Source: Yersinia frederiksenii ATCC 33641
GTDB taxonomy: Bacteria; Pseudomonadota; Gammaproteobacteria; Enterobacterales; Enterobacteriaceae
NCBI RefSeq assembly: GCF_000754805.1
Contig: NZ_KN150731.1
Location: 1,196,492 to 1,260,491 of the forward strand
Direction of reading: 5' to 3'
DNA: 64,000 nucleotides
Below are positions 39,102 through 50,540 of the stretch, piece by piece. The notes under the pieces are model-generated. The model was not told where the DNA came from, ran no database searches, and saw only the letters and a list, made by a program, of their open reading frames with translations. Within the stretch, counting starts at the first letter, position 1. Each line of letters opens with the position of its first letter. Position numbers and translations under genes: made by a program.

Positions 39102-39410
39102 ATGAACCGAGATAAAGAACAGCAAACCTCACTGGATGACGATCTGACTATGCTGACTGATACGCTGGAAGAGGTATTGCGGGCTTCTGGCGATGCTGCC
39201 GATGAAAGCTATCAGCAAATCAAAGCACGGGCGGAGAAAGCATTAAAGGAGGTTCAATACCGTTTGAGTGGCCGCAGTGAATGCTATATCAAACGGGCAA
39301 AAGCGCTTGCGTGTTGTACCGATGATTATGTGCGCGAAAAACCTTGGTGCAGTGTGGGAATTGGCGCAACGGTGGGGCTAGTCGTGGGCTTATTACTGGC
39401 TCGTCGCTAA
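39102..39410 (+). CDS. elaB: Inner-membrane, ribosome-associated protein ElaB
   Basis: A 102-residue protein of the ElaB/YqjD/YgaM family. A long helical, charged N-terminal part (DDDLTMLTDTLEEVLRASGD, then KARAEKALKEV) is followed by a C-terminal tail anchor DDYVREKPWCSVGIGATVGL VVGLLLARR-type, with a glycine-rich single membrane helix. E. coli members bind ribosomes in stationary phase and are under RpoS. Two in-frame ATGs exist (39096 and 39102); GGAG at 39091-39094 is seven bases from the second, which is chosen. Marks the return to the E. coli-like gene order before menF. Confidence 0.92.
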   Translation: MNRDKEQQTSLDDDLTMLTDTLEEVLRASGDAADESYQQIKARAEKALKEVQYRLSGRSECYIKRAKALACCTDDYVREKPWCSVGIGATVGLVVGLLLARR

Positions 39411-39609
39411 GCTATTTCTGCCACCAGCCATGCCCTATAACCCATGAGAAAGGTAGGTGTATTCCTGCCTTTTAACCCTATTAAGAGGTAAGGATGGGGA
39501 CCGATATCAAATATTAGTGTGATAACGAACAATAACTTTTCAATCTGACTTTTTTTATTATTCATGGCCCGTATAATCCCACTCTTTCTGTTGATTTGCC
39601 GAGGTGGTC

Positions 39610-40974
39610 GTGAAGCAACTTTCTGGTTTGTTGGGCGAATTACGGCAAAAGCTACGTGCCGGTTTCCCTAACCAGGCAGGTATTCGGCAAATTGTTTTGC
39701 CCGCGCCGGGGCAAGTGGGGAGTCAATTGCTGGAGTGGCTGGCGGCTCAGTGCCATTTCCCACAATTCTATTGGCATCATCGTGATGGTCATGAAGAGGC
39801 CGCCGTCTGTGGTCAGACCCGGCAATTTAATGATGTGCAATCGGCCGATCAGTTTATTCAACAGCACCACGCGGTCAGCGGGCTGCGAGTTTGGGGGCTG
39901 AATGCATTTGAACCCGTGAGTATTATTGCGCCCTCAACGGATGACCACTCTGATGGTCAATCTACACAAACCAGCTTCCTGTTTGTGCCCCGCATCGAAA
40001 TTTTGCGGCGCGGTAATAACACCCATTTGACCCTCAATCTGGTCAGTGATTTTTCCCTGCAGCAAGATGCATTACTCGCTATCACCTTTATTGACCAGCT
40101 GGTTGCCGCCAAACCACTTCCTGCACTAGACCAGGTTATTGAACATGCCAGCCAAATACCGGAATATCCGCAATGGAGTAGCCTGATTCAGCAGGCTCTG
40201 GGTCGCATTGAGCAACAAAAGATGGAGAAGGTAGTGTTGGCGCGGGCCACTCGTTTAAGGCTGAATAAACCGCTCTCTTGTACGGCTTTTATGGCCGCCA
40301 GCCGCCAGGTCAATCATCATTGTTTTCACTATATGCTGCGCTTTGATGCTAAGCGGGCATTTCTCGGCTCTAGTCCGGAGCGCTTATATTTGCGCCAACT
40401 TTGCCATCTGGAAACCGAAGCATTGGCGGGTACGGTGTCCAATGACGATGATGCCGCGCAAGCCTGCGAACTGGCTAATTGGCTGATGAATGATGAAAAA
40501 AATCAGCGGGAAAATTTACTGGTGGTCGATGATATTTGCCAGCGTTTACACGGCGGAGTGGTGGCGGTGGATGTGATGCCGCCGGAGGTTATCCGCTTGC
40601 GCAAAGTGCAGCATTTACGCCGCCGTATTCATGCCGAACTGAATCGGACCAGTGATACTGATTGCTTGCAACGGCTACAACCAACAGCAGCGGTGGCCGG
40701 TTTGCCGCGCAATATTGCCCGGCAGTTTATTGCAGAGAACGAACCTTTTTCGCGCGGCTGGTATGCCGGTTCGGCGGGATATCTTTCACAAAAACAGAGT
40801 GAATTCAGTGTGACTCTGCGTTCAGCATGGGTGGAGGAGCAATGGCTCCAGTTGTATGCCGGTGCCGGTATCGTCGCGGGTTCTGATGCCGAGCAAGAGT
40901 GGCAAGAAATTAATAATAAATCGGCGGGCCTGCGAACATTGCTAGCTCAGCAACAGCAAGATAATAATTCATAA
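39610..40974 (+). CDS. menF: Isochorismate synthase MenF
   Basis: MenF converts chorismate to isochorismate for menaquinone. From the GTG at 39610 the protein has 454 residues. Chorismate-binding-enzyme features: [62 protein letters not shown] and the C-terminal [20 protein letters not shown] with the active-site glutamates. An earlier in-frame GTG lies at 39604 but GAGG at 39601-39604 overlaps it; spacing to the second is 5 nt. First gene of the men cluster; menD follows 228 bp later, suggesting menD may also have a promoter of its own. Confidence 0.95.
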   Translation: MKQLSGLLGELRQKLRAGFPNQAGIRQIVLPAPGQVGSQLLEWLAAQCHFPQFYWHHRDGHEEAAVCGQTRQFNDVQSADQFIQQHHAVSGLRVWGLNAFEPVSIIAPSTDDHSDGQSTQTSFLFVPRIEILRRGNNTHLTLNLVSDFSLQQDALLAITFIDQLVAAKPLPALDQVIEHASQIPEYPQWSSLIQQALGRIEQQKMEKVVLARATRLRLNKPLSCTAFMAASRQVNHHCFHYMLRFDAKRAFLGSSPERLYLRQLCHLETEALAGTVSNDDDAAQACELANWLMNDEKNQRENLLVVDDICQRLHGGVVAVDVMPPEVIRLRKVQHLRRRIHAELNRTSDTDCLQRLQPTAAVAGLPRNIARQFIAENEPFSRGWYAGSAGYLSQKQSEFSVTLRSAWVEEQWLQLYAGAGIVAGSDAEQEWQEINNKSAGLRTLLAQQQQDNNS

Positions 40975-41202
40975 AATGCGGTAATTAACCGCACCAGTTA
41001 TGTGGGCGGATTGTGGCTCCCCTGCGGCAGGTGTAAACTGTCAAAAAAGGTCACAACTCGGCAAATATAAGCTGCTTATGTTGTATAGATCGGTAAAAAT
41101 TTAACCATTAATCAGTCACTCCGGAATTTTTCAGAGAACAATTTTGTTCCTCGAGCTGATTATCGGGATCGCAGTGTCTGTTAACTGACTTTTGGGCGAA
41201 CC
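40975..41202. promoter_or_regulatory. menF-menD spacer with palindrome
   Basis: A 228-bp gap between menF and menD. It holds a perfect palindrome GCGGTTAATTACCGC-type at 40979-40993 (GCGGTAATTAACCGC) and a GC-rich stretch with CCTGCGGCAGG near 41030. These could be a weak terminator and leader structure. No ORF seen. Confidence 0.45.
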
Positions 41203-42876
41203 ATGTCGACAAGCGTTTTTAACCGTCGTTGGGCGGCATTACTACTGGAGGCGTTAACTCGCCACGGTGTACGTCATATTTGTATTGCTCCGGGTTCCCG
41301 TTCTACACCGTTAACGTTGGCGGCTGCCGCGAACTCGTCACTGGTTTGCCATACCCATTTTGATGAGCGTGGCTTAGGGCATCTGGCCTTAGGATTGGCG
41401 AAAGCCTCCACTGAACCGGTCGCCGTGATTGTCACTTCAGGCACTGCTGCCGCCAATCTCTATCCGGCTTTAATTGAGGCTGGGCTGACGGGGGAGCGTT
41501 TGATATTACTGACGGCTGATCGTCCGCCGGAGCTAATTGATTGCGGGGCTAATCAGGCGATTCGCCAACAAGGTCTGTTTGCCAGCCACCCCACTGTCAC
41601 GCTTAATTTACCACGACCGACGCCGGATATTCCGGCCAGTTGGCTGGTATCGACCCTCGACAGTGCAATGGCGCAGTTACATCATGGTGGTCTACATATT
41701 AACTGCCCATTTGCGGAGCCACTCTATGGCGGTGATGACCAACTTTATGCAGATTGGTCTGCCAGCTTGGGTGATTGGTGGCAAGATTGCCACCCGTGGC
41801 TACGTCAATCCCGCAATTTACCCCAGATAAAACAAGCTGATTGGTTCTCTTGGCGTCAAAAACGTGGTGTGGTCATTGCCGGTCGTATGAGTGCCGAAGA
41901 GGGGGTTCAACTGGCTGAATGGGCACAACTGCTGGGCTGGCCATTGATTGGCGATGTTCTGTCACAAACCGGCCAGCCATTACCTTGTGCTGACCTGTGG
42001 CTCGAGCATCCAGGCGCTCAACGTGTTCTGGCACAGGCACAGATAGTCTTGCAGTTTGGTAGTAGCCTGACCGGCAAGCGCCTGTTGCAATGGCAGGAAC
42101 AGTGCCAGCCGCAGGAGTATTGGCTGGTGGATTCATTACCGGGCCGCCTTGATCCGGCTCATCATCGTGGGCGTAGAATTATTTCGCCAGTGAATGAGTG
42201 GCTGGCACAGCACCCGGCACAGCGCCGTACTGCGTGGGCAACCGAACTTATTTTATGGTCAGAAAATGCCCATGCCCATGTGGCACAAGCACTAAACGAC
42301 CAATTCAGTGAGGCGGCACTGGCACATCAGTTGGCCGAATTATTGCCGGATAATGGCCAGCTTTTTGTTGGTAACAGTTTGATTGTTCGCTTGATTGATG
42401 CTTTAGGTCAATTACCGGCGGGCTATCCGGTTTACAGTAACCGTGGGGCCAGCGGCATTGATGGTTTGTTATCGACCGCCGCTGGTGTTCAACGAGCCAC
42501 TGCCAAGCCGACGCTGGCGATTGTCGGGGATTTATCGGCTTTATATGACCTTAATGCCCTTACATTACTGCGCCAAAGTTCAGCGCCGACGGTGCTGTTG
42601 GTGGTGAACAATAATGGCGGGCAGATTTTCTCTCTGTTACCGACACCAGAAGCTGACCGCCAACGCTTTTACTGCATGCCACAGAATGTAAATTTTGAGC
42701 ATGCAGCTGCCATGTTTGGCTTAGGTTATGCTCGGCCAGAAAGTATGTTGATGCTACAACAGCAGATAGAACAATGCTGGCTACACGGCGGTGTGACGCT
42801 GATTGAAGTGGTGGTGCCACCAAGCCAAGGGGCGCAAACGCTGCAACAACTGGTTCAACAGGTGGCCCAACTATGA
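41203..42876 (+). CDS. menD: SEPHCHC synthase MenD
   Basis: A thiamine-diphosphate enzyme of 557 residues that joins 2-oxoglutarate and isochorismate to give SEPHCHC. N-terminal PYR domain: [20 protein letters not shown] and the catalytic-type glutamate in [16 protein letters not shown]-terminal PP domain: [16 protein letters not shown] and the ThDP-Mg motif [24 protein letters not shown]. Same length class as E. coli MenD (556). Its stop codon overlaps the menH start by four bases (ATGA), indicating coupled translation. Confidence 0.97.
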   Translation: MSTSVFNRRWAALLLEALTRHGVRHICIAPGSRSTPLTLAAAANSSLVCHTHFDERGLGHLALGLAKASTEPVAVIVTSGTAAANLYPALIEAGLTGERLILLTADRPPELIDCGANQAIRQQGLFASHPTVTLNLPRPTPDIPASWLVSTLDSAMAQLHHGGLHINCPFAEPLYGGDDQLYADWSASLGDWWQDCHPWLRQSRNLPQIKQADWFSWRQKRGVVIAGRMSAEEGVQLAEWAQLLGWPLIGDVLSQTGQPLPCADLWLEHPGAQRVLAQAQIVLQFGSSLTGKRLLQWQEQCQPQEYWLVDSLPGRLDPAHHRGRRIISPVNEWLAQHPAQRRTAWATELILWSENAHAHVAQALNDQFSEAALAHQLAELLPDNGQLFVGNSLIVRLIDALGQLPAGYPVYSNRGASGIDGLLSTAAGVQRATAKPTLAIVGDLSALYDLNALTLLRQSSAPTVLLVVNNNGGQIFSLLPTPEADRQRFYCMPQNVNFEHAAAMFGLGYARPESMLMLQQQIEQCWLHGGVTLIEVVVPPSQGAQTLQQLVQQVAQL

Positions 42877-43679
42877 CTCTGGCTTGCCGTAAACTCGATC
42901 CGTATCCGCAATCTTCTACGCGGCAACATACCGGGCCATGGTTGGTCTGGCTGCATGGTTTATTGGGTAGCGGTCAGGATTGGCTGCCAGTGGCTGAATT
43001 GTGTGGCAATTATCCCTCACTGCTTGTTGACCTGCCGGGCCACGGTCAGTCTGCCGCTCTGACCACCAGCGGCTTTGCTGATATCAGCCGCCAGTTAGCA
43101 CAAACATTGCAGGCTAACGGCATTCGCGAGTATTGGCTGGCAGGCTACTCTTTAGGCGGCAGAATCGCGATGTATCATGCCTGCTATGGTAGCCATCGTG
43201 GTATGCAGGGGCTATTGGTTGAAGGGGGAAACCTCGGGCTGGAAAGTGATGAATTACGTGGTCAGCGATTACAGCAAGACCGCCAGTGGGCACAACGTTT
43301 TCGTCACGAACCTTTGCCCCAAGTATTGGCAGATTGGTATCAGCAGGATGTGTTTGCTGATTTAGATGCGCAACAGCGGGAACAATTGGTGTTATTGCGC
43401 GCCGCTAACCATGGCCCGGCAGTGGCCGATATGCTGGAAGCCACCTCACTTGGGCATCAGCCTTGGCTGTTACCGGCCTTGCAGCGACTCAGCATCCCCT
43501 ATACTTATCTGTGTGGCGCACGAGATGATAAATTCCAGCGATTGGCGCAGGAATTCAAGTTGCCATTACGTACATTGGCCCGCGCTGGGCACAATGCACA
43601 TCGGGCAAATCCCGGCGCTTTCGCCGCACAGGTACTTTCATTTTTATCACAGTCTTCATTTTTGCCCCTCCCCCGTTAA
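42873..43679 (+). CDS. menH: SHCHC synthase MenH
   Basis: An alpha/beta-hydrolase-fold enzyme of 268 residues that eliminates pyruvate from SEPHCHC. The nucleophile elbow GYSLGGR gives Ser93; the histidine is in [11 protein letters not shown] near the C-terminus and the aspartate in CGARDDKF. Slightly longer than E. coli MenH (252), with extra residues at both ends. Starts inside the menD stop codon (ATGA); menB follows 13 bp after the stop. Confidence 0.94.
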   Translation: MTLACRKLDPYPQSSTRQHTGPWLVWLHGLLGSGQDWLPVAELCGNYPSLLVDLPGHGQSAALTTSGFADISRQLAQTLQANGIREYWLAGYSLGGRIAMYHACYGSHRGMQGLLVEGGNLGLESDELRGQRLQQDRQWAQRFRHEPLPQVLADWYQQDVFADLDAQQREQLVLLRAANHGPAVADMLEATSLGHQPWLLPALQRLSIPYTYLCGARDDKFQRLAQEFKLPLRTLARAGHNAHRANPGAFAAQVLSFLSQSSFLPLPR

Positions 43680-43692
43680 AGGAATGCTTACT

Positions 43693-44550
43693 ATGCTTTA
43701 TCCGAGTGAAGAACAACTGTACGCCGCCATCGAATGGCAGGACTGCTCCGATGGGTTTGAAGATATTCGTTATCACAAATCCAGCGATGGGATTGCCAAA
43801 ATCACCATTAACCGTCCACATGTGCGTAATGCATTCCGCCCGTTAACCGTGAAAGAGATGATCCAGGCGCTGGCTGATGCTCGCTATGATGACAATATCG
43901 GCGTGATCATTCTGACCGGTGAAGGTGAAAAAGCCTTCTGTTCTGGCGGCGACCAGAAAGTCCGTGGCGACTACGGCGGCTATCAAGATAATAGTGGTGT
44001 TCATCACCTGAATGTTCTGGATTTCCAGCGCCAGATCCGCACCTGTCCAAAACCTGTTGTTGCCATGGTTGCTGGCTATTCTATTGGTGGCGGCCATGTT
44101 TTACATATGATGTGTGACCTTACCGTTGCCGCCGATAACGCTATTTTCGGCCAAACTGGCCCGAAAGTGGGTTCATTCGATGGTGGCTGGGGCGCGGCGT
44201 ATATGGCGCGTATTGTGGGCCAGAAGAAAGCGCGCGAAATATGGTTCCTGTGCCGCCAATACGATGCTAAACAAGCACTGGATATGGGGCTGGTCAACAC
44301 TGTGGTGCCGCTGGCTGAATTAGAAAAAGAGACCGTGCGCTGGTGCCGTGAAATGCTACAAAACAGCCCAATGGCGCTGCGTTGCCTCAAAGCGGCATTG
44401 AATGCTGACTGCGACGGTCAGGCGGGCCTGCAAGAGTTGGCGGGTAACGCCACTATGCTGTTCTATATGACAGATGAAGGTCAGGAAGGGCGTAATGCAT
44501 TCAATGAAAAACGCCAGCCGGACTTCAGCAAATTCAAGCGTAATCCATAA
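43693..44550 (+). CDS. menB: DHNA-CoA synthase MenB
   Basis: A crotonase-fold enzyme of 285 residues, same length and nearly the same sequence as E. coli MenB, that cyclises o-succinylbenzoyl-CoA to 1,4-dihydroxy-2-naphthoyl-CoA. Signatures: [49 protein letters not shown] and [20 protein letters not shown]. The open frame extends far upstream (to 43366) but that part overlaps menH in another frame; the ATG at 43693, nine bases after AAAGGA, gives the family start [15 protein letters not shown]. Confidence 0.97.
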   Translation: MLYPSEEQLYAAIEWQDCSDGFEDIRYHKSSDGIAKITINRPHVRNAFRPLTVKEMIQALADARYDDNIGVIILTGEGEKAFCSGGDQKVRGDYGGYQDNSGVHHLNVLDFQRQIRTCPKPVVAMVAGYSIGGGHVLHMMCDLTVAADNAIFGQTGPKVGSFDGGWGAAYMARIVGQKKAREIWFLCRQYDAKQALDMGLVNTVVPLAELEKETVRWCREMLQNSPMALRCLKAALNADCDGQAGLQELAGNATMLFYMTDEGQEGRNAFNEKRQPDFSKFKRNP

Positions 44551-45521
44551 TGCGCGCGGCTACCCTTTACCGCTATAGCATTCCGATGGAAGCCGGGGTG
44601 ATCTTGCGTCATCAACGGCTGAAAAGCCGCGATGGATTATTGGTGAAGTTGCAGCAAGGCGAACAAACCGGCTGGGGGGAAATTGCTCCTCTGCCGGAGT
44701 TCAGTCAGGAAACCTTGGATCAGGCGCAAACGGCGGCCACCCAGTGGCTACAACACTGGGTAAAGGGGGAGGATCTTTCACTCGACATACTGCCTTCGGT
44801 GGCTTTTGGCCTCAGTTGCGCGCAAGCAGAGCTTGAGCAATCCTTGCCAATGACCGCAGATTACCGCAAAGCGCCACTTTGTACTGGCGATCCTGATGAG
44901 TTGTTTGCCGTGCTTCAGGCACTGCCCGGTGAGAAAGTTGCCAAGGTGAAAGTCGGTTTGTATGAAGCGGTGCGTGACGGTATGGTCGTCAATGTGTTGC
45001 TGGAGGCTTTACCAGACTTAACACTGCGGCTGGATGCTAATCGCAGTTGGACCAGAGCGAAAGCCGATGGGTTTGCCAAATATGTGAACCCTGAACTGCG
45101 TTCGCGCATTGCCTTTCTGGAAGAACCGTGCAAAACCCGTGCTGAATCGCGCGAATTTGCCCGTGACACCGGGATTGCTATTGCCTGGGATGAAAGTGTT
45201 CGCGAGGCTGATTTTCAGGTGGAAGCCGAGCCTGGTGTTGCCGCGATTGTTATCAAACCGAGCTTAGTGGGCAGTATCGCACGCTGCCAACAACTGGTGC
45301 AGCAAGCGCATCAGGCAGGCTTGGTGGCAGTTATCAGCTCCAGTATAGAGTCGAGCCTGGGGTTGACTCAGTTGGCGCGGTTGGCGAACTGGCTGACGCC
45401 AGCAACTATTCCGGGGTTGGATACACTGGATTTGATGCAAGCGCAGTTAATACGCCAATGGCCTGAGAGCCGTTTGCCGTTAGTGACCGTGGACCAACTG
45501 GATGTGTTATGGCACAGCTAA
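44550..45521 (+). CDS. menC: o-Succinylbenzoate synthase MenC
   Basis: An enolase-superfamily dehydratase of 323 residues that turns SHCHC into o-succinylbenzoate. The catalytic KxK lysines are Lys132 and Lys134 (AKVKVG), metal ligands Asp162 (RLDANRSW), Glu191 (FLEEPC) and Asp214 (AWDESV), and the second lysine Lys236 (VIKPSL). The start ATG shares one base with the menB stop codon (TAATG). menE begins 13 bases before the menC stop, so the whole men block is tightly coupled. Confidence 0.96.
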   Translation: MRAATLYRYSIPMEAGVILRHQRLKSRDGLLVKLQQGEQTGWGEIAPLPEFSQETLDQAQTAATQWLQHWVKGEDLSLDILPSVAFGLSCAQAELEQSLPMTADYRKAPLCTGDPDELFAVLQALPGEKVAKVKVGLYEAVRDGMVVNVLLEALPDLTLRLDANRSWTRAKADGFAKYVNPELRSRIAFLEEPCKTRAESREFARDTGIAIAWDESVREADFQVEAEPGVAAIVIKPSLVGSIARCQQLVQQAHQAGLVAVISSSIESSLGLTQLARLANWLTPATIPGLDTLDLMQAQLIRQWPESRLPLVTVDQLDVLWHS

Positions 45522-46882
45522 ACGACTGGCCCTGGCAATATTGGGCCAATCAACGGCCTCAGGCTGTGGCGCTACGTGTGGGGTCACAACTGATCAGTTG
45601 GCAACACTTCGCGACTGATATTGATAATCTGGCCTCTGCTTTTCAGCAGCAAGGTGTGGCGCCCGGCAGCGCTATCGTGTTGCGGGGTAAAAATAGCTAT
45701 TCATTGCTGCTGGCCTATCTGGCTGGGTTGCGGTGTGCGGCGCGCGTTTTACCCCTGAATCCTCAATTGCCAGAGGCGTTGTTAGCATCACTGCTGCCAC
45801 AGCTTGATATTGATTTTATGCTGAATCTGGCTGATCCACTGCCTGCGCCATTAACCTTTCTTCCACTGCACCTCAGTACCGAGAATTGTGCGCCAAAGGC
45901 GGTGCCATGGGATAGCCAACGGCTAGCGACCATGACATTAACCTCTGGCTCCTCGGGTTTACCCAAGGCGGCGGTACATACTCTTGCGGCCCATCAGGCC
46001 AGTGCTGCGGGGGTATTGCAGCTCATGAATTTCACGGCAACTGACAGTTGGTTGCTCTCGTTACCGTTATTTCATGTTTCGGGGCAGGGAATTGTCTGGC
46101 GCTGGTTAAGTGTTGGGGCCAGGTTGGTGGTGCAAACTGGCATGAGCCTCTCTGAGGCATTAGTCGGATGTAGCCATGCATCACTAGTGCCAACCCAACT
46201 CTGGCGTCTGTTAGAGGGGGGCGACAGCAAGCTCAGCTTGAAAGAGGTGCTGCTAGGGGGGGCGAGTATCCCAACTGAACTGACCGAGCAAGCCGAAGCT
46301 CGTGGTATCCGTTGTTGGTGTGGCTATGGTTTGACTGAAGCCGCCTCGACAGTTTGTGCCAAGCGGGCTGACGGTTTACCCGGTGTCGGTGTCGCCCTTG
46401 CAGGTCGGCAAGTGAAGTTGGTCGAGGAGGAAGTCTGGGTCAAAGCCGATTGCCTGGCTGCCGGTTATTGGCGACACGGCCAGCTACAACCACTGACCGA
46501 TAGTGATGGCTGGTTCCACACCCGTGATCGCGGTATATGGCAACAAGACGAACTGCGGATCCTTGGGCGGTTGGATAATGTATTTTTCAGTGGCGGTGAG
46601 GGGATACAGCCAGAGGATATCGAGCGGGTTTTACTGCAATATCCCGGCATACAGCAAGCTTTTATACTGCCGGTCCCCGACCCTGAATTCGGTCATCGCC
46701 CGGTAGCCGTTATTGATAGCAACCTGGCAGTGGATGAAATGGCACTAGCAGATTGGCTTAGGCCACAATTAGCGGTATTCCAGCGCCCGGTGGCTTTTTA
46801 TCGCTTACCTGACGAGCTAAAAAACGGCGGAATTAAGGTTTCGCGGCGATTGGTGGCTGAGTATGTGAGTCGTTTGATCTGA
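45509..46882 (+). CDS. menE: o-Succinylbenzoate-CoA ligase MenE
   Basis: An acyl-adenylate-forming (ANL) ligase of 457 residues that activates o-succinylbenzoate with ATP and CoA. The P-loop-like motif [15 protein letters not shown] is near residue 150, the [10 protein letters not shown] motif near residue 272, the hinge [19 protein letters not shown] near 335 and the C-terminal catalytic lysine region [11 protein letters not shown]. Overlaps menC by 13 bases. It ends the E. coli-like men cluster; the next gene, an antitoxin, starts 93 bp later. Confidence 0.95.
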   Translation: MAQLNDWPWQYWANQRPQAVALRVGSQLISWQHFATDIDNLASAFQQQGVAPGSAIVLRGKNSYSLLLAYLAGLRCAARVLPLNPQLPEALLASLLPQLDIDFMLNLADPLPAPLTFLPLHLSTENCAPKAVPWDSQRLATMTLTSGSSGLPKAAVHTLAAHQASAAGVLQLMNFTATDSWLLSLPLFHVSGQGIVWRWLSVGARLVVQTGMSLSEALVGCSHASLVPTQLWRLLEGGDSKLSLKEVLLGGASIPTELTEQAEARGIRCWCGYGLTEAASTVCAKRADGLPGVGVALAGRQVKLVEEEVWVKADCLAAGYWRHGQLQPLTDSDGWFHTRDRGIWQQDELRILGRLDNVFFSGGEGIQPEDIERVLLQYPGIQQAFILPVPDPEFGHRPVAVIDSNLAVDEMALADWLRPQLAVFQRPVAFYRLPDELKNGGIKVSRRLVAEYVSRLI

Positions 46883-46975
46883 GTCGCTAGAAGTTAGAGT
46901 CTGCATGTGGACAAAAGTTAATGATTTGTCTATCATGAGACTCAGTGACCCATCAGATGATCAGGAGAAAATCAC

Positions 46976-47383
46976 ATGACGAAGTCTCTTAACCCAGCGG
47001 CAAAAGCGGGTAGTCATCGTGACCTGATCGCTGTCAGGGCTGCTATGAACATCATGGATAAATGGGAATGTTCTGCCGAGCAACAACAAAACATCCTGCA
47101 ACTCTCCAAGGCGACTTTCTACAAGTACCGCAGCAAGGCGACTAAAACCGCCTCCCTAAGTCATGACCAATTGACCAGAATCAGTTACCTGCTGAATATT
47201 CACTCTGCTCTGCGCGTTGTATTCAGTAATCCCGAAAATGTCTATGGTTTCATGACTATGAGCAACAACAACCCATTCTTTAATGGCATGACCCCATTAT
47301 CACTCATTGAGAATGGTGAGTTTGGTCATCTTCATGAGGTGGCCAAGCGCATCGACGTGCTTCGTGGGGGGCTGGTTGGATGA
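46976..47383 (+). CDS. Xre/MbcA/ParS-family antitoxin
   Basis: A 135-residue DNA-binding antitoxin of the DUF2384 (MbcA/ParS/Xre) family. The N-terminal half (about 25-75, KWECSAEQQQNILQLSKATF YKYR-type) is an atypical helix-turn-helix; the C-terminal half (about 80-135, LNIHSALRVVFSNPENVYGF then NPFFNGMTPLSLIENGEFGH) is the toxin-binding domain with its conserved NPFF-G-P segment. GGAG lies eight bases upstream of the ATG. It overlaps the RES toxin gene by four bases (ATGA). An inverted ATCAT / ATGAT pair at 46932-46961 could be its operator. Not part of the E. coli order here, so likely acquired. Confidence 0.88.
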   Translation: MTKSLNPAAKAGSHRDLIAVRAAMNIMDKWECSAEQQQNILQLSKATFYKYRSKATKTASLSHDQLTRISYLLNIHSALRVVFSNPENVYGFMTMSNNNPFFNGMTPLSLIENGEFGHLHEVAKRIDVLRGGLVG

Positions 47384-48063
47384 TTTATCCTGAAATCGCC
47401 AGGACGGCGGTAGTTCCCATCAAAGGTTATCGTCTGATTCACACCAAGTATCCCCCAATATCCATTTTTGCAGATGTTGCCAACCCAGAAGAGTTCGATA
47501 TTCTATTTGAAATTCAAGAGATAACGAATCCTCGCTTATCAAGCGAAGTGGGTAATCTCAATCTACTTTCTCGTGAAGAATGGGTACTTGGGATACCCGG
47601 TGCACACTATGCTATGGCCGCTTTTACTCATGTTAATCCTGATGGGAGCCGTTTTTCGAACGGTGACTATGGGGTTTACTACATTGGGGACAGCAAAGAT
47701 ACGGCGATCGCAGAGGTGCGGTATCACTGCGAACGTTACTGGCAGAATGTGCCGGAGCTAAAATTTGAGTGCTTTGAGTACCGCTGTCTTGCGACTGAAC
47801 TTGGTGGCGCGGTTTTCGTGGACGTGACCAGCCTGCCGGACGAACATGATTATTATCATCCGACCAACTACCGTGAAGCTCAAGTATTTGGTGCTGGTTT
47901 GCGCAGCGCCCGCGAGACCGGGGTTACATATCGATCAGTCCGTCATTCTGGTGGCGTCTGCTGGGGGCTTTTCACGCCAAAGATGATAACCAGCATTATT
48001 CCGTCCTCTCTGCATCAGATAATCTGGGACAAGGGCATTGTTTCTGTCAGTCAGGTGACCTAA
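47380..48063 (+). CDS. RES-domain toxin (NAD+-targeting type)
   Basis: A 227-residue RES-family toxin. The family's Arg-Glu-Ser pattern is visible: Arg18 in GYRLIHTKYPP, Arg91 with Tyr100 in SRFSNGDYGVYYIGDS, Glu112 in TAIAEVRYH, and Ser190 in SVRHSGGVCWGLF. RES toxins degrade or transfer from NAD+ (ADP-ribosyl-transferase-like fold), which stops growth, or in ParT ADP-ribosylate a metabolic enzyme; which applies here is not known. The four-base overlap with the antitoxin, antitoxin first, is the classical type II arrangement. Domain appears full length and all key residues are present, so the system looks intact. Confidence 0.88.
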   Translation: MIYPEIARTAVVPIKGYRLIHTKYPPISIFADVANPEEFDILFEIQEITNPRLSSEVGNLNLLSREEWVLGIPGAHYAMAAFTHVNPDGSRFSNGDYGVYYIGDSKDTAIAEVRYHCERYWQNVPELKFECFEYRCLATELGGAVFVDVTSLPDEHDYYHPTNYREAQVFGAGLRSARETGVTYRSVRHSGGVCWGLFTPKMITSIIPSSLHQIIWDKGIVSVSQVT

Positions 48064-48116
48064 AGAAGAATTTCACCTACTGCTCAGTCGTCAATACTGG
48101 GATGTAGGGGATAATG

Positions 48117-48146
48117 GTCAAGGGTATGCGCTCACACACCCTTGAC
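48117..48146. terminator. Hairpin after the toxin-antitoxin pair
   Basis: A perfect nine-base-pair stem, GTCAAGGGT (48117-48125) and ACCCTTGAC (48138-48146), between the converging RES toxin and katA. There is no T-run after it, so it may be a structural element or a weak terminator rather than a classical one. Confidence 0.55.
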
Positions 48147-48221
48147 TGGTTGAGATGCTGGAGGTCAGTTGAGCATAAATCCCACATCAACCGAACCTAC
48201 CAACTCGCAAATATAAACGTC

Positions 48222-49661
48222 TTAATTTAATCCCAGCGCCTTCTTCACACCATTCCCGTAATCAGGATGAACCTGGGTAAACAGGGCGACCTGACGACGT
48301 TGGATCTCTTCAGGTACTTGCGACAACTCACCGGCAATGCGGGCAAACATCCGCTGATGCTCTTCTTCACTAAGTAGGTTGAATAGCGCCCGTGGTTGTG
48401 AGAAATAATCTCCATCTTCGCGGTGATTCCAGTGGTCAGCAGCCCCTTCCAGGGTTAGTGGTGGCTCGCTGAAATCAGGTTGTTCCTGGAACAAACCAAA
48501 GCTGTTTGGTTCGTAAGTCGCGGTATTGCCACTGTTACCATCAACACGCATTGCACCGTCGCGATGATAGTTGTGGAATGGACATTTGGCACTGTTTACT
48601 GGGATCTGATGATGATTAACCCCTAAACGATAACGTGCAGCATCGCCATAGGAGAAAAGACGGCCTTGCAGCATCCGGTCAGGGGAGAAACTGACCCCTG
48701 GAACGACGTTGGCCGGGTTGAATGCAGCTTGCTCAACTTCGGCGAAGTAGTTTTCTGGGTTACGGTTCAACTCAAAGTAACCCACATCGATTAATGGATA
48801 ATCGCCGTGCGGCCACACTTTGGTCAGGTCAAACGGATTATAAGGTGTTTGTGATGCTTCGTGCTCTGGCATCACCTGAATCTGTAGATTCCAACGCGGG
48901 AAGTCACCGTGTTCGATAGCTTCGTACAAGTCACGCTGGGAGCTTTCTCTGTCTGTGCCAACCAGTTTTTCAGCCTCGTCATCCATAAGATTTTCAATGC
49001 CTTGCTGGCATCGGAAATGGAATTTAACCCAGAATCGCTCATTATTGGCATTGATAAAACTGAAAGTATGGCTGCCGAACCCGTGCATGTGGCGATAAGA
49101 TTTTGGCAGGCCACGGTCACTGAAGTCGATGGTGAGCTGGTGTAGCGATTCGGGTAACTGGGAGAAGAAATCCCACTTATAAATGGGGTTACGCAGGTTG
49201 GTTCGTGGGTCGCGTTTTACTACGTGGTTTAAGTCGGGGAACTTCAGCGGGTCACGTAAATAGAACACTGGCGTGTCATTACCGACTAAATCCCAGTTGC
49301 CTTCCTCGGTGTAATATTTCATGGCGAAACCACGGATATCACGTTCAGCATCCGCAGCACCACGTTCACCAGCGACGGTCGAGAAGCGAACAAACATGTC
49401 GGTTTGCTTACCGATCTCGGAGAAAATTTTTGCTCGCGTGTATTGGGTAATATCATGAGTCACGGTAAACGTACCGTAAGCACCAGAACCTTTAGCATGC
49501 ATGCGGCGCTCAGGGATAACTTCGCGATCGAAATGGGCGAGTTTTTCCAGGAACCACACGTCTTGCAATAACATCGGGCCACGTCGGCCAGCAGTGACAA
49601 CATTATTATTATCAACAACGGGAGCACCAGCTGCGGTCGTCAATCCTTTCTTTTTGCTCAT
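48222..49661 (-). CDS. katA: Clade-3 type monofunctional catalase KatA
   Basis: A haem catalase of 479 residues that breaks down H2O2 in the cytosol. The catalytic His55 is in [12 protein letters not shown], Asn in [14 protein letters not shown], and the proximal haem tyrosine in [14 protein letters not shown]. The small-subunit length without the C-terminal flavodoxin-like domain excludes KatE-type large catalases. Two ATGs are adjacent (49664 and 49661); GGAG at 49668-49671 is three bases from the first and six from the second, so the second is chosen. OxyR control is usual in the family; I could not recognise a site. Absent from this position in E. coli. Confidence 0.95.
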   Translation of the reverse strand: MSKKKGLTTAAGAPVVDNNNVVTAGRRGPMLLQDVWFLEKLAHFDREVIPERRMHAKGSGAYGTFTVTHDITQYTRAKIFSEIGKQTDMFVRFSTVAGERGAADAERDIRGFAMKYYTEEGNWDLVGNDTPVFYLRDPLKFPDLNHVVKRDPRTNLRNPIYKWDFFSQLPESLHQLTIDFSDRGLPKSYRHMHGFGSHTFSFINANNERFWVKFHFRCQQGIENLMDDEAEKLVGTDRESSQRDLYEAIEHGDFPRWNLQIQVMPEHEASQTPYNPFDLTKVWPHGDYPLIDVGYFELNRNPENYFAEVEQAAFNPANVVPGVSFSPDRMLQGRLFSYGDAARYRLGVNHHQIPVNSAKCPFHNYHRDGAMRVDGNSGNTATYEPNSFGLFQEQPDFSEPPLTLEGAADHWNHREDGDYFSQPRALFNLLSEEEHQRMFARIAGELSQVPEEIQRRQVALFTQVHPDYGNGVKKALGLN

Positions 49662-49997
49662 CATTTTCTCCAGTATAGCTGTTGAATTGATTGCGTTTTC
49701 GGGTTTTTTAAAGCATTACATTTCACCAAAAGCCTGATTGAAAAGATAATAACGTAAACAACATCAGGGATTTATTCTTTGATCTCCACACTAGTTGTAG
49801 CCTTATTGCCGCGATTCAGCAAATAGGCACGCCTTATCATTACCATCGCCAACATTAGACATATAAATTACATTACTATTTACAATCATATGAAAAATAG
49901 GGGTATTTAATCATTTTTTTCGGTTAAACTCGGTACAAGAAAAACCTGTTAGCCAGAGTCTGCTCATGGGTGACATCACGAATAATGAGAGAATAAT
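49662..49997. promoter_or_regulatory. katA-yfaZ divergent intergenic region
   Basis: A 336-bp AT-rich spacer that should contain the katA and yfaZ promoters. I see no operator I can name with confidence. Confidence 0.4.
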
Positions 49998-50540
49998 ATG
50001 AAGAAGCATTTAATTGCGGGCGCTGCCAGCTTGCTGTTTGTGGCGGGTTCAGCCAGTGCGGTGAGTTTCAACGCCGAAACCGGGCGTCATTACACCAACT
50101 TAGGGTTCGGCCTTGGCACTAATACTGGCGGCTTGGCAGTCAGTGGTAACTGGGCGCGTAGCGACCATGACGGCGATATCTATGGCATGGGGCTGGGCTT
50201 CAATTTACCCATTGGCCCAATGATGGCCACTGTCGGTGGAAAAGGCATTTATATGTCACCGGAAGACGGTAGCAATGGTGGTGCGATTGCGATTGGCGGC
50301 GGTTTAACCTATCCAATCAACAAGTCATTCACTTTATACGGTGAAGGCTATTTCGCCCCTGAAGAGTTGACCAGCGGTATGAAATCTTACAGCGAAGCCA
50401 ATGGTGGCCTGCGCTGGAGCATCTTCCGCCCACTGACTGTTGATGTTGGTTATCGCTATATCAATATGGAAGGGAAAGAAGGCCATCGCGATAATCGCCT
50501 GGCGGATGGGGTGTATATCGGCGCTGGCTTGAACTTCTAA
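49998..50540 (+). CDS. yfaZ: YfaZ-family outer-membrane protein
   Basis: A 180-residue exported protein. A clear signal peptide (MKKHLIAGAASLLFVAGSASA) is followed by alternating beta-strand pattern rich in Gly and aromatic residues, ending in phenylalanine (YIGAGLNF), typical of an outer-membrane beta-barrel. It matches the E. coli YfaZ family by sequence and by its neighbours (tyrP inserted, then yfaY). Function is unknown; a small porin is suggested by family annotation only. Confidence 0.85.
   Translation: MKKHLIAGAASLLFVAGSASAVSFNAETGRHYTNLGFGLGTNTGGLAVSGNWARSDHDGDIYGMGLGFNLPIGPMMATVGGKGIYMSPEDGSNGGAIAIGGGLTYPINKSFTLYGEGYFAPEELTSGMKSYSEANGGLRWSIFRPLTVDVGYRYINMEGKEGHRDNRLADGVYIGAGLNF

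Noticed and set aside
43366-43692. 327-bp upstream extension of the menB reading frame
   Set aside because: It overlaps menH in another frame and has no similarity to MenB; the correct start is 43693.
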